Assembly: GCA_900545535.1 (NCBI GenBank)
Contig: UQZN01000002.1
Span: 1 to 64,000 of the forward strand
Length of the DNA: 64,000 nucleotides
Source: an uncultured Phascolarctobacterium sp.
GTDB taxonomy: Bacteria; Bacillota; Negativicutes; Acidaminococcales; Acidaminococcaceae
Reading direction: 5' to 3'
Notes under the pieces: generated by a model
What the model was told of the DNA's origin: nothing
The model's input: only the letters and a program-made list of their open reading frames with translations
Databases searched by the model: none
Part shown: piece by piece, positions 37,101 to 43,189 of the stretch
Position numbering within the stretch: the stretch's first letter is position 1
How the letters are laid out: each line of letters opens with the position of its first letter
Program-made: the position numbers and the translations under genes

Positions 37101-38968
37101 TTGCTGCTGACAGTATTATTGGTAAAAGTATCAGCGGCACTCACATTAAGGTCATTGCCCGCCAGCAGCGAACGGTCTACGTTTACGCCGGCACTGCTTT
37201 CATAATTGGTGACATTGACAGCAGTCACCAGTGCGGAAGCATCAGCACCCGACACATTTTCTTCAGAATTCAGGTCGTTCAGGGCTTCGGCTTTGACATT
37301 GACGTCCTTACCGGCCGTCAGCGCCTGCTCATATCCCGCCGCCTGATTTTTATTGATATTGACCTGCGCCGCATTGTCGCCGTTGGTCACCATGACGCCG
37401 ACCACGACCTGATTGGCGTTGCCGCCCTTGACTGCCAGATTATCCACGGCGTCGATCTTCAGATCTGCCTTGGCTGCCACGTCAACGTCACCGGCAGCGG
37501 TCAGCTTCCCGTCCACATTGACCGTGGCCTTATTAGACGCTTCCGTATATACTACTGATGCTGCCGGGACATAAGTACCCTTTTGCCCGCCCAGGCTGGC
37601 ATATTTATAGCCCGTGGCAGAAGCCTGCGTTGCCGCCAGCGTAGTGCTTTCAGCGCTGACAGACACATTGCCGTTACTGCTTTTGACTGTGGCTTCCGAA
37701 CCGATGTTGACTGTGGCCGCCGTATCCAGCACGGCAAACGCCACATCGCCGGTGAGCGGCGTAGCTGCTCCCAGCCCCAATACCGATGCTTTATGCACCA
37801 GTCCGTCCTCATCGACGTATTCATTTTTAGCGCTGGCGCTTACCTTGACATCTTTCGCGCCGCTGACATTGCCCGCCAGATCCACTGCAGCCGTTACTTT
37901 AGCCAGACTGCCGGGATCTGCGTCAGTAGTATCCGTCCTTTTACCATTTGCAGCTGTCGCCGATATTTCCACGCCGCCTGCGGCGTCGATCGTGCCATAA
38001 TTTTTGACCGTGGCCGAGATATCCCTGTAAGTAAACTCATCAGCCAATCCATCCAGCTTATCTTTAATAAAGTCAGGCGCGCCGTCAGCCAGTGTTTTCG
38101 TCCCCGCATCGGCGGAAGCCTTCAGGATGATATCCCCGCTGCCCGCATCCATCGTTGCCGTCAGATTGCCGGTCAGACCCGATTGGATCTCGCCGCCGTT
38201 GCCCTTGATATTAACCAGATCAGTAAAATCGACCACGCCTGTGCGCAGGGCGGCAGTTTTGTCGATGACGCCGCTGCCGTCGATACCCACAAGGATCTTG
38301 GCCGCGCGCAGATCGATCTTATTGGTGGCGTTGACCTTACCTAAGACCGTGATCGTCCCGCTGGGGTTCAGGGGGATCTGCGCCGGGCTGTTGCGCAGCA
38401 GCTCCAGCTGTGCCTTCTGGCTTTCCGTATCGCCGGTCAACAACAAGTTCTGCATATGATCCATCTGTGCCGCCGTAGGCGTCATAACGTGCAGCGCGCC
38501 CGTATTGATCACGCCGCTGCTGCCTACTGCCATGCCGTCCTTACTCAGAAAATACAGATTGCCGCCGATCTCATTGTTCCTGATCGCGTTTACCGTACCG
38601 TTGACATCGATATGGCTGTTGACAAAGTTGACCAGATTATCAGCCTGGTTACTGTTGGCCTTATCGCCGAAATACATATTGGCGATCTGATTGGCATTCA
38701 GATCGAACTCCTTAAAAATATTGACGCCTGTGCGGTCAATGATCTTCTTGGTTTCGATGTCGATGACGCTGCCGTTGCTTGTAACCTTGGTAAAATCAGC
38801 ACCCGCAAGGATCTGCGCCGAAGCAGCCAGCGGATTGGCAAAAATGCCCATAGCTGTAACAGCCGAAATGATCCGCCTTGCCAGATGCGGCTTTTTTTCT
38901 GCTATGATTTCGGACTGTTTGTTTTTCAGTTTTTCGTTACTCCTCCTGATCTGTCTTTGCTTACTCAT
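22118..38968 (-). CDS. Giant two-partner-secretion adhesin (TpsA, LktA/FhaB-like)
   Basis: A single 5616-residue exported protein. Residues 1-52 form an extended signal peptide (basic N region, then RRIISAVTAMGIFANPLAASA). Residues about 53-270 are the TPS secretion domain of the filamentous haemagglutinin type (NIFKEFDLNANQIANMYFG, GGNLYFLSKDGMAVGSSGVI). The rest is mostly repeated short strands of the kind TVNIGSEATV...GASVAVSDIQN expected of a right-handed beta-helix, up to a distinct C-terminal region (from about residue 5390) with LRLCKIDGN and Tyr/Trp-rich sequence. Cysteine is almost absent. Three segments break the beta pattern: helical inserts near residues 790-930 and 4350-4500, and an aromatic-rich insert near 3920-4095. 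An exact 146-bp direct repeat lies near residues 4954-5084. SD GGAAGGAG precedes the ATG. It follows tpsB by 14 bp. Likely surface adhesin; leukotoxin-like activity is only a name-based possibility. Confidence 0.93.
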   Translation of the reverse strand: MSKQRQIRRSNEKLKNKQSEIIAEKKPHLARRIISAVTAMGIFANPLAASAQILAGADFTKVTSNGSVIDIETKKIIDRTGVNIFKEFDLNANQIANMYFGDKANSNQADNLVNFVNSHIDVNGTVNAIRNNEIGGNLYFLSKDGMAVGSSGVINTGALHVMTPTAAQMDHMQNLLLTGDTESQKAQLELLRNSPAQIPLNPSGTITVLGKVNATNKIDLRAAKILVGIDGSGVIDKTAALRTGVVDFTDLVNIKGNGGEIQSGLTGNLTATMDAGSGDIILKASADAGTKTLADGAPDFIKDKLDGLADEFTYRDISATVKNYGTIDAAGGVEISATAANGKRTDTTDADPGSLAKVTAAVDLAGNVSGAKDVKVSASAKNEYVDEDGLVHKASVLGLGAATPLTGDVAFAVLDTAATVNIGSEATVKSSNGNVSVSAESTTLAATQASATGYKYASLGGQKGTYVPAASVVYTEASNKATVNVDGKLTAAGDVDVAAKADLKIDAVDNLAVKGGNANQVVVGVMVTNGDNAAQVNINKNQAAGYEQALTAGKDVNVKAEALNDLNSEENVSGADASALVTAVNVTNYESSAGVNVDRSLLAGNDLNVSAADTFTNNTVSSNNKIGSGKYTVKATETLEQVGATDAMKAVGGKIKDALFKKDGDQGGEELNYEGIKLSDFLKAGATVAVADEKNNASVNIGSEAGLTAQTGQITLDAKMQMDDIHMTASGASNSYTKEQSGGIVGNASVLVTNMENQATVTVADRSDAKIADAAISGAKGVTINSQVKIDYNRVQKMVDAVKDAAANIEAGFSGLGGSISSDWQNLLDAVKAKAKALEAAVGTFSADETLLTSDDGVLQAAGPFTAAKELLAALDTLNEQIAAAEAGTDEAQKTTASQLKQAISGLSDVVVNAVAFADPNNYANFGAVSNAKGDDGSGQGTGTQATVAGTVMVTNVKNNSKVLLGNNVNVDSQGTVEVGAENMMKDVSLAGVTASIFNNAGGNSSMGATVNIGNFDTNTVAAVGEGSQISGGEINITGSNTIDHVAVAASAGKGASGESGGSGVTLNGMVSVISGDSKVLTIVDDEASLTASKNSSGADTTSGTVTISGHNDTSLVNVAGGLAMTESNGAVGAAVAVNDFAVQNIAGVGDVYGFSAEIFGEDNDELTGGDGYTTAYTVTGDQKKAAAITAYGLNVEAVTDGTINTVSVAGSVSKNDSSGEQGFFGKLGDKMNGLTDKVLGKDGLVGKAGSIFANKLNGDGSSSSAVDDAFNANGTEQGGGQLHINRDNQGGGNGAMPEFSIAGSGSVSVNSLDNATKAVVDNAVITLNDGDLSVVGKDNAFVGAYSGAAAIVWKSSGDSGAQGKSAALAGAAAVNDLDNTISAVISNSNISNAGKIDVLGLSGGTTIAAGLGMEISKNEGVSGTGGAAVSVNLIDRTVNALMEDNTVDKAEAIDVTGYQSDVQVTGGMQVAAGNQGKALGASVAIASLNNTVNAGIKGTGKTGAAYTDIGNVEVHALTALTAVTAAVSAGATKTSSSDGVSVDIQGAGVYNGVSNQVNAYIDSAKIQTVENGSVRVRAMDTNTKDAGVYQELLTKGASSKEQELAKTSSLIDTKGNSYYDGLDTSMTDDGTGDGTLDMNSVGSHGSTIVTAAAGVAVTNGDAAVGASVAVSDIQNNFTAKITDSAITAENVEAQANSDTLLVGVAGGVAVGNKLGGVGNVSWQNIDNAATATISGSEINAQNVGARAVNTAAMINVAGQIAGGKSAVGAGLGYSGLSNVTGAYLRDNIIDKRVADTDGVNVYANAANGNKMYTVGASLAAATEGAAITGTVVLTRADGQTDAVISDSQIDNAQQVDVKAADTTYTYTVMGNVAAGSKVGVGAGVAYTDIGGSSGDPDKAGQITRAQIKNTKIATQDAAAVNVSANDSSKVLNVAVGVGGAGNVAVQGAASTALINKQTQASIEATDIDKDEADAAKASVTVKADADSKIFNTAVVAAGAGTVAVGAGVAVNRIVQQTEAEVLGGTMNIRGLDVRAVAAPRIETIGVGGAIGGNVGVTGSVAVNMIKNDATAHIGSGAVITADGSVGVVAQSDEQIANYAGSVSGGGTAAVGVSTSVNQISGTTSASIGESGADKTQVTAKGNDSGITTYGTVADGQIHDTLIDDETVAINSHIERTQSTQKGIVVDASSTRDLKSFLVNASGGMYAGVAATVNVNMIEGATSAKITNTVLNGGLSGSGSRADISVRAGDYSNSSGFVGSAGIGIEGAGIGAGSDTNTVSRNVTAEVDDSEIRAQALKVQAEGKQGISSFTIGAGAAGIGAGVAGVVTVSEINSKTKAALSASDADVTTLDVGANHLARTNAGNISVGGAGVGAGVGLSVGVLKDDSDTEAVIANSEVTSSGDQKLTATNKTTVTSGITATGIAGLGAGVAGAVSVNNINGRVSTDISGSTLTSTGGAITSAAKNTIGLDAYTGGNAGGVGGVGASVTVNTIDSTVQNNVTNSNLTAAKDITVTAEEIRDISQLATNAAVGGAAVGGNIIITNAGKALDASDENERAALAQLDEANGVYGETDMLGFAGSLGALKKSGINAGSDTVAVGAGKGGGKDSQISANINGGSLTAQGKLAVTAKETDNISMTGGSGSLGAAAVNAGVGIVNVNRNLAVNINNTRLSGTEIKAGSEINGKTQLDMYQGSGGLLGVNAAYGRVSTAGTNTVNISGSTLTATKKDVAVIAVDSSSASVNAVGLTAGVAAAGVIVAQAENSSALNIKVAGSDLTAEENVKINAERKARNADGSEKAYSLEASAIAGSGGLVFAGAGVSAQASENGEVNIAVTSGNNLTAGKAVDIAALNAPAVKAVTGALSGSLLASAAVTVAQANIGTEAKHLKTSVTIGDNNVLAAETISVKAEANAKQDVDMQALSISASPFPGGAAQINSGGSSIYSDVTVDAGSNTYRGKALGENNYGAADLLLEAGNSVSQKVRASGISAGTAFATGTNLAATQAVLTTKVTAAGSKAGSHINDLTVNAKSYAAIDSEANGYGGALIDISPYAAKVENEYRADTDVELSGDWTTDGVVTAGALNGSDIDLHADAVRAAVVGGSGVWLKNDVSNAANVAVKDAKITSNGAQVYTAQNNVDHTGKIDASGYGGVNVNASDLNDAFAFTAGVTVDKSELTALGNSGSITAQALTQGTINSTNSLKSAGLVPVSLAASKHKLVYDNSVDITGSTLKTSKKDQDITLAASDDTEVRLETIADTQGGAVGAASARAENELARSNKLKVDGNSYLESTNDVNLYAGANSGGINSSLGLEVLADAYNKTVIPVYTAPSVRNTMTQNNQVEIAGDVGSVRHVNVKAGKGTTTVTESAREYNIYTGTGGSGSVASTALGETIGSEITDNHVNVTGSVKSGIHNKLEVDISGATAITAPTYDDNGNMLTPGSVSYGGITITVGEGADWFDKDGITPAEMIIGNGLLARYKEVSGLMQEYQVDSDEYKAYKNELSNIVLEMRKAGMVALDVNGNQTDIPVDQINVAAIKLPDIVVSGGNINIDTDKLQGSGKLTAQGAPQLTVNNSSDLYLAVGDLTIKDAGGQLKFNGSDLKNTSSGNSFTGTVKADGLSTETPKITVNSNSPSAFTDNPSPQADIGIFGDISNTAGDIIINNDNYNVLVQGNISGRNITLSAVNGSVTQTSSEGLVNIGGDPVTRYQFSDSVAKKIQNYLYQLGEGKTFTFNSYDEYVNWLVETVGIDRSELNYTPDESAGIVAGDNVYISGLNVNIGGLVQSGYGSYSTELSAADASKVASLDASWAANQRPLSDNEVMGNDAYCINGGGKVWNSTTKVWDYEVKVYYNPSTKQLLTDSITPNGGKIYITGKISSTGNGRLMAMDGAADIGINTVAVDRAVKVNTITNNDISGLISITDKNTNKVTEYMNGQQRSYAVGTVADKLPAWSSGGSSYTYDPQSGLQYQWTGGVSGETTKKYSYSEKFLFWGLLDYSNTGDFVDGLNREGKEYQFTTDSGSGQSLATGSVITTGNNGTQFTISSSHYTTNEEKLSEVTADKRYDGTAGKIFGYGTTYYYWTGKQGTASTSTSSLKADYGISIGFLGDGKGSGNINVTSKNDMILAGNISNATVIDNNGNYKGMGNVTLNSNQGSVTALGNAKINSDDVRITANTGIQVNHAAIGGSAMVNAATNNGNINFISDKGDLNIVRLMTGGNNAIKAETGNIYLQADGDILDAGSGDYTVKGQRIDLVSNTGGIGTKDKALKVLGGSELFSGDSMTSSINASAQGDIVLTQTDGNMRLGTIESANGDVVLTVANGSFVDAYNEESTGLSDSAAKVDRWLENGLISSADADDSNSKAAEKAKEERLAGLDSRAEALAGGDTGKVQAYKDAAQAYADDAGLQAAKAAYIEAMQKADGISDATEKNAAITAAYSEYQQAQQDYFAVAGYNADEQNLIASYAEVSTSDNYGWSKNQLLYAIQESVINSKPGQVQTVDKANVTANNITLNTANGGIGVDAADKVISYDELGKLENLQLLASAKAGDLTWNAETNTVTFRQQRAINLQTRDQGEIHAAGRDNVYLAGTKDTVFNIAGIKTEHDIKLMSDNGVHMIGNGRLEGENLIIYGGNGSIGSADKHIETKISGTLDANSAKSVYLTQQDGVLTIQAVAAGGEVVLDADDGMKMSAEEGKDMGYISAGTQITLTAAKGSIGVDGNGVRILNNGAVINADAGQDIYLDGRENGNLVLGTIRTDGTFTLNSAGNVSLGRAEEQDNEGIVTVTGVKGQVTAENNGVIKAVNIALDHGGVTIDGAAGNLLLQAEGNITQNAAADGIKSTSLTAVTGGGQKLLSQNNEISNFSAQSIGQNNSINGGIEFVSKAAGGLTAQLNGLNVNAGNVSISNIAADGELTINGGVNVTAGGIDFSGRGDLTTTGVLKAAEAVEMTADGNISNRDAITAGKDIDLQAGKDITNNEAVSAGTDLLMEAKDGSIINKGAVSADADVSLTAAKAITNSSTVKAGEGLLMKAVTGNIINQGSVTAGKDIDLQAGKDITNNEAVSAGTDLLMEAKDGSIINKGAVSADADVSLTASKSITNASDVSAAKLISMLAKAGDIINEGNLTAGSTGLAVDLTAGQGSIRNTAAAGAIVAAGAVQMQAAEDIINQAAVNSGEGHDVVMDAGNDLVNSGAVDSGRQVLFTAGQDIGNTGKITAQDAITMEAGNDISNDGSLTAVQDVALTAAAGNINTGSNGTIHSEQGRISLATQNTAAAGAGAINVGAALTAQKHITIRTELGDVFMGADATAQDGVLTVHVTEGDIRSSHFDGGDNPAGTDVKLSSINGSVDVYTQKGDVDLHEIYAKDKASAGTENGHLRLCKIDGNIVVLITKDMDNNMDVKEIIAGNQLIVSGNHITLDDIKQRDDADGMLIISPGGAKDDEPIGDFTIKNINTSNGVRFDKLWVRNANLHVESGRFYIDKLAVADVAYFSNSDMRTSVYGTPPLRDGSNSIYWFNYAANDPKNNLLGWHNDEYLGNWMHLYFTDRYRTQISNGVLISLDDYHYAYNQRFTGENHLRFLKKEMPRDVYEKNNPSGVSLYQRFALYELPEDQQQELQEDDLVIGENV
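23718..23863. repeat. 146-bp direct repeat, copy 1 (inside adhesin gene)
   Basis: Identical base for base to 23964-24109, with a period of 246 bp (82 codons, in frame). Encodes adhesin residues of about 5036-5084, the stretch KDIDLQAGKDITNNEAVSAG and what follows. Confidence 0.95.
23964..24109. repeat. 146-bp direct repeat, copy 2 (inside adhesin gene)
   Basis: Second exact copy of the 146-bp unit; encodes adhesin residues of about 4954-5002. The 100 bp between the copies encode a related but diverged beta-strand unit. Confidence 0.95.
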
Positions 38969-38982
38969 TGTCCTGCTCCTTC

Positions 38983-40647
38983 CTAAAACTGTCCGTTAAA
39001 CATAAAATGCAGCCGTGTTTTGCCGGCTTCGGTGCCGTTCAGCTCCCGCCGCAGCGGTATACCCAACGTCAGACTGCTGTAAAAATTCTGCGCTATTGTC
39101 GCTTTGATGCCGATACCCGTACCGGCAAGGATATGATCGTCAAAAGCGCTGTCGCCATAGACCGCGCCGTAATCAAAAAACGTAAACAAAGAAGTCGCCT
39201 TAGCTATGGGCACGGCATATTCCACACTTGCCGACCAGCCATGGTCGCCGCCCAGCAGACTCTCTTTATAACCACGGACGCTATAAGCGCCGCCGATATA
39301 AAACTGTTCGGCCGACGGCAGATAATCAGTACTGCTGAACTGGGCGTCCAATCTGCCCGACAGCATCTGCCCGCCGGCATACAGCTTCTGGTACAGTCCG
39401 TTGAACTGGTATTTGCCGAAATTTTTGGAACCGCCGTCAATATTTTCCCAGTCACCGAACCGGTAACCGTGTTTCTGATAGATCACCGAGCTCCTGCCGT
39501 AATTCATCATACTGAAGGAAGCCGTATAGCCGCTGATCGTATCGTCCACCCAGTGGATACCCAGAAAATCCGTCTGTGAATTCTGCCGGCTGTATTCCAG
39601 CGCGACGTCAGTTTTGATGTTTTCCGTAACTATCAAAGGCTGCGTCAGCGAAACGCCATACGCAGTAGAATGGCCCCTGACATTCATCGGTTCCAGCTCG
39701 CCGTCGATGATATGCACACTGTTGGCGCTGTACTGCACCCCTAATTTGGTGCCGCTGCGCCCCACAGGCGTGGTATAGGCAAAGCTGCCTGATTTCGTGC
39801 CTTTGGAAAAGATCCCGCTCAGCATCAGCTGATCCCGGTTGCCCGTCAGGCTCTTATTAGTATAAAAAAGCCCGCCGCGCCATAGTCCGCTGCTGTCGCT
39901 GCCGGCGTTATCTGAATATACCGTAAAATTATGCTGCTTCGGCTCATAGGCGGTGATCACATAATCAGTGGTCCCAGCCTCCTCGCCGGCCTGCATGAAA
40001 ATACGCAGCTGCACGTCGTTAGTACCATTGAACCGCAGCATATCTTTATTTAAAGTATGGATATTGTTGATTTCGCCTTCGGTCAGCCGCAGGCGGTTTT
40101 TGATATATTTACTGCCTGTCGATTTGTTCCCCTCGATGATCAGCTTACCGGTTCGCCCTTCCACCAGGCTGATGTGGACGATGCCCCCCTTGATCGTCTG
40201 CGGCGGCAGAACGGCCCTGCAGGTCAGATAGCCTTTATCCTCGTAAAGCTTATTGATCTCGGCGACCATGGTATTGAGCTTCTGCAGAGAGACCTCCTGC
40301 CCGACATATTTGGCCGTAATCGCCTCTACAGCGTTATTGTCCAGGACCTGCGAAGCATCAACGACTACTTTTTTCAAAACAAACAGTATTTTATCCGATG
40401 CTTCCGCCTGTTCGCCTTCTTTGGCTTCTTCCACTTCACTGCGCTGCTTCTCCCGCTCCTCCTGAATCCTTCTGGAGATCTGCTCGCGTTCCAGATATTC
40501 CCTCGTACGATTGAGCTGTACCCCGGCGTCATTATAACCGCTGGGCGGAGCAGCCGGCGGAGTCTGTGCCGACGCTGTCAGAGTTATACCGGCAAGTCCC
40601 GTTACCAGCGCCAACCGCAGTGCTTTTTCCAAATATTTCCCATTCAT
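38983..40647 (-). CDS. TpsB outer-membrane secretion pore (ShlB/FhaC family)
   Basis: A 554-residue Omp85-superfamily partner that exports the TpsA protein across the outer membrane. It has a signal peptide (residues 1-28, LVTGLAGITLTASAQ), a Pro-rich and then highly charged helical region (about 40-85), POTRA-type domains (about 88-245, with LPPQTIKGGIVHISLVEGR), and a 16-strand-type barrel to the end with the conserved VRGY loop motif (YSVRGYKESLLGGDHG) and C-terminal Phe (MFNGQF). Start ATG at 40647 follows a GGGGG stretch. First gene of the operon, 14 bp ahead of the adhesin. It is the strongest sign of an outer membrane in this organism. Confidence 0.95.
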   Translation of the reverse strand: MNGKYLEKALRLALVTGLAGITLTASAQTPPAAPPSGYNDAGVQLNRTREYLEREQISRRIQEEREKQRSEVEEAKEGEQAEASDKILFVLKKVVVDASQVLDNNAVEAITAKYVGQEVSLQKLNTMVAEINKLYEDKGYLTCRAVLPPQTIKGGIVHISLVEGRTGKLIIEGNKSTGSKYIKNRLRLTEGEINNIHTLNKDMLRFNGTNDVQLRIFMQAGEEAGTTDYVITAYEPKQHNFTVYSDNAGSDSSGLWRGGLFYTNKSLTGNRDQLMLSGIFSKGTKSGSFAYTTPVGRSGTKLGVQYSANSVHIIDGELEPMNVRGHSTAYGVSLTQPLIVTENIKTDVALEYSRQNSQTDFLGIHWVDDTISGYTASFSMMNYGRSSVIYQKHGYRFGDWENIDGGSKNFGKYQFNGLYQKLYAGGQMLSGRLDAQFSSTDYLPSAEQFYIGGAYSVRGYKESLLGGDHGWSASVEYAVPIAKATSLFTFFDYGAVYGDSAFDDHILAGTGIGIKATIAQNFYSSLTLGIPLRRELNGTEAGKTRLHFMFNGQF

Positions 40648-40710
40648 CTTTTACCGCCCCCATTTTATTTTCTCAAAACATATAAGTTAAATAGATACCC
40701 TTTTAAAACC

Positions 40711-40806
40711 ATTATATTAGAAATATTTTTTCACTTTGTAAATTTTTTATTTACATCTTTCTTTCTGAAATACCACTTGTACTAAACATAATGTAAATGC
40801 TATCAT
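40711..40806. promoter_or_regulatory. Divergent promoter region with TGTAAAT palindrome
   Basis: Between tpsB and the divergent regulator. A perfect palindrome TGTAAAT-N5-ATTTACA lies at 40737-40755 and a further TGTAAAT half-site at 40792-40798. The palindrome sits at the likely -35 of tpsB (minus -10 TATAAT at 40711-40716). The half-site lies in the 18-base spacer of a plus promoter (TTGTAC 40777-40782, TATCAT 40801-40806) for the regulator gene. This suggests joint control by that regulator. Confidence 0.5.
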
Positions 40807-40871
40807 TAGTGCGTAGAGAATTTAGTTTTTATTTTTGTGTTTTTGCAGTTTTACAGAGAGGGAGCGCTATC

Positions 40872-41573
40872 ATGCTTACAATACTGGCCATCTGCACACC
40901 AAAGATGACTAAAACTTTCAGCGAATTATTTGTCTACAGCACTTTTTTTGAAGCAAAATTTATTTTTGTAATGGACTATGCCGATGCCGTACAGAAATTT
41001 TACTTGTTAAATCCTGCTGCTCTGGTCATCGAATGTCCGACTTCTGATGCTGAAGAAATAAAAACTTTTTACACCCTTACCAAAACTACACCGCTGCTGG
41101 CCGTATCAGCCCGACCTGACGAAGATACCGCTATCGCCGCTTACCAAAACGGCGCCACCAGCTTCATCAGATTGCCCTGCGGCAGCAGAGAGTTTTATTA
41201 CCGGCTGTTTTCCATCTTGAAAAAATGCTATCAGATCCCCTTCAACGAGCTGCATGCCACTATCGACATCGGCAATATCAAAATCTACACCAAAAGCAAC
41301 CGGGTCCTGCTGAACGGCACTATCGTCAACCTGACCCACAGCGAATATAACCTGCTGCTTTTGCTGGCGCAGAATGTCAATAAAACAGTCGCCACTGAAG
41401 AAATGTATCAGCGGTTATGGGCCAGCGGCGAACTGAAAAATACCAGCCGCGGCCTGCAGATGCATTTGAGCAAGCTGCGCCGTAAGCTGGGGCTGAGCGA
41501 CGATACAAAAGTACGCATCATTACCATACACGGCAAAGGCTACTGCCTGAGCACCGCAGATTATCTGCTGTGA
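40872..41573 (+). CDS. OmpR-type winged-helix regulator with degenerate receiver
   Basis: A 233-residue regulator. Residues about 1-115 have a receiver-like alpha/beta pattern, but the phosphoacceptor position reads ALVIECPTSD, without the usual Asp at the end of strand 3. Residues about 130-233 are an OmpR/PhoB winged helix (LTHSEYNLLLLLAQN, LQMHLSKLRRKLG, HGKGYCL). The ATG at 40872 follows AGGGAG by 8 bases; a longer frame to 40797 has no such site. No sensor kinase is nearby. Divergent from the tpsB-tpsA operon with a palindrome in between, so it is a likely dedicated regulator of the adhesin, working without phosphorylation. Confidence 0.85.
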   Translation: MLTILAICTPKMTKTFSELFVYSTFFEAKFIFVMDYADAVQKFYLLNPAALVIECPTSDAEEIKTFYTLTKTTPLLAVSARPDEDTAIAAYQNGATSFIRLPCGSREFYYRLFSILKKCYQIPFNELHATIDIGNIKIYTKSNRVLLNGTIVNLTHSEYNLLLLLAQNVNKTVATEEMYQRLWASGELKNTSRGLQMHLSKLRRKLGLSDDTKVRIITIHGKGYCLSTADYLL

Positions 41574-41670
41574 TGAGGGCTGTCATTTTCTCGATTTCAT
41601 CATAGCATATGTCCCCCCCTAATCAAGTTTTGTTTTTTCAAGATACACATTACCTGCCCGCAGACCAAAA

Positions 41671-41709
41671 ACAGACTGTGCCGGAATATTTCCGGCACAG
41701 TCTGTTTTT
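41671..41709. terminator. Terminator after the winged-helix regulator
   Basis: Perfect 15-base stem ACAGACTGTGCCGGA with complement and ATATT loop, followed by TTTTTA; A-run upstream makes it usable from both sides. The rest of 41574-41893 (320 bp) holds a TATAAT at 41856-41861 that may serve the PucR gene, and nothing else I can identify. Confidence 0.88.
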
Positions 41710-41893
41710 ATTGTTCCGCAGGGCTTATTCACTTTCTTAAAGTCGCCTGCCCCTTATTAAACTCTGAGCATAACCCGGTCTGAAGCTTACCGCCGCAGCA
41801 GTCTGCTCTTTATGCGCCCAGCTAAAATTTCCTGCTGGCCGGGCCATAAATTTGGTATAATAAAACCAGTACAATTATGCCGGGAGGTCTATT

Positions 41894-43090
41894 ATGTCTG
41901 TTACCTGTCAGGATCTACTGCCTTTAAAATATTTTGAGCGTATCAAGCTGGTGGCCGGACAAAACGGCCTCGACCGTACAGTCACCTGGCCCTATGTAGG
42001 CCAGACCTCCAGTGTCTCCCAATGGGTGCACGGAGGCGAGCTGCTGTTTATTACCGGTATCGCCCACAGTGCCGATAAGCTGAAAGACCTTATCTTAGAA
42101 TGTATCCAGAAAAAACTGGCCGGGCTCGTCATCCTGGTCGGCAATGAATATATCAACGCTATTCCGGAAGAACTGCTGGCCCAGGCCGATGCGGCGGATT
42201 TCCCGCTTTTTGAAATGCCCTGGGACGTGAAGCTGATTGATGTGACGCGCGAGATCACTGACCTGATCATGCGCGATAAATTTGAGCTCAAAAAGTCCAA
42301 AAACTTTCTGGGACGTCTGCTTTTCGCTTCCGACGTCGATTACCGGCAAATGCTGGACACAGCAGTTATCAACGATATCAAGCTGCTGGAATACAAATTT
42401 ATCGCTGTTTTCAACGTCAGCTATCCCGCCGGCGAGGTACTGACAGACGCCGGGCACGACAGTATCGAAGATAAACTGCAGCATTCCGTCGGCAGCCTGT
42501 GTAAAGAAAAACAGCTGCCCGTCACCACCCTGGTCTACGGCAACAACGTGATCTGTCTTGCCAGCGCGTCTACGGCAGAAAAAGCCGCCGAAGCGGCGGC
42601 TTATCTGGAAACGGTTTACGGACTTTTAAAACAGATCTACAGCGGCAGCGACCTCTACCTCAGCTTCGGGCGCCCTTATACCGTTATCGAACAGATCAAA
42701 GCTAGCTATCAGGAAGCGCAGAAAGCCCTGCTGCTCTGGAAAAAAATGGAGCGCCGCGAGCACATCGTCTACTATTCCAAACTTGGTTTATACCGCCTGC
42801 TCTTCAAGATCGACGACAAAGAAGAGATCCGCGAATACTACTGCTACAACCTCGGCGCGCTGCTGCAGCATGACAGCAAAAACAACTCGGAGCTGCTGGA
42901 GACCCTGCGGCAGTATTTATACTGTAACGGCAACCTCGTTAAAACCTCACAGGCGCTTTTTATTCACCGCAACACGCTTTTATACCGCCTCAACCAAATC
43001 AGGGACCTGCTGGGACGCGATATCGACGACGCGCTGGTGCGGCTTGACCTGCTGAACAGTATCGTGGCTAAAGATTATCTTGACGAATAA
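41894..43090 (+). CDS. PucR family transcriptional regulator
   Basis: A 398-residue regulator with an N-terminal PucR purine-catabolism domain (residues about 5-125: GQNGLDRTVTWPYVGQ, GGELLFITGIA, GLVILVGNEYI), a middle CdaR-type GGDEF-like region, and a C-terminal HTH_30 domain (residues about 335-392: LYCNGNLVKTSQALFIHRNT, LLYRLNQIRDLLG). In other bacteria such proteins activate purine or amide catabolism genes in response to intermediates. A GGGAGG site precedes the ATG. It faces the DMT transporter-creatininase unit, which is a likely target. Confidence 0.92.
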   Translation: MSVTCQDLLPLKYFERIKLVAGQNGLDRTVTWPYVGQTSSVSQWVHGGELLFITGIAHSADKLKDLILECIQKKLAGLVILVGNEYINAIPEELLAQADAADFPLFEMPWDVKLIDVTREITDLIMRDKFELKKSKNFLGRLLFASDVDYRQMLDTAVINDIKLLEYKFIAVFNVSYPAGEVLTDAGHDSIEDKLQHSVGSLCKEKQLPVTTLVYGNNVICLASASTAEKAAEAAAYLETVYGLLKQIYSGSDLYLSFGRPYTVIEQIKASYQEAQKALLLWKKMERREHIVYYSKLGLYRLLFKIDDKEEIREYYCYNLGALLQHDSKNNSELLETLRQYLYCNGNLVKTSQALFIHRNTLLYRLNQIRDLLGRDIDDALVRLDLLNSIVAKDYLDE

Positions 43091-43094
43091 AACA

Positions 43095-43136
43095 GAAAAG
43101 CACCGGACCCCAAGCAGTAGTCGTCCGGTGCTTTTC
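43095..43136. terminator. Terminator between the PucR and DMT genes
   Basis: Thirteen-base stem GAAAAGCACCGGA / TCCGGTGCTTTTC with a 16-base loop; serves converging genes from both sides. Confidence 0.8.
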
Positions 43137-43189
43137 CATGTTTTATTTATAGGAGGATTTGTAAGTTTGCTCAAATTTAAGATGTAAGA

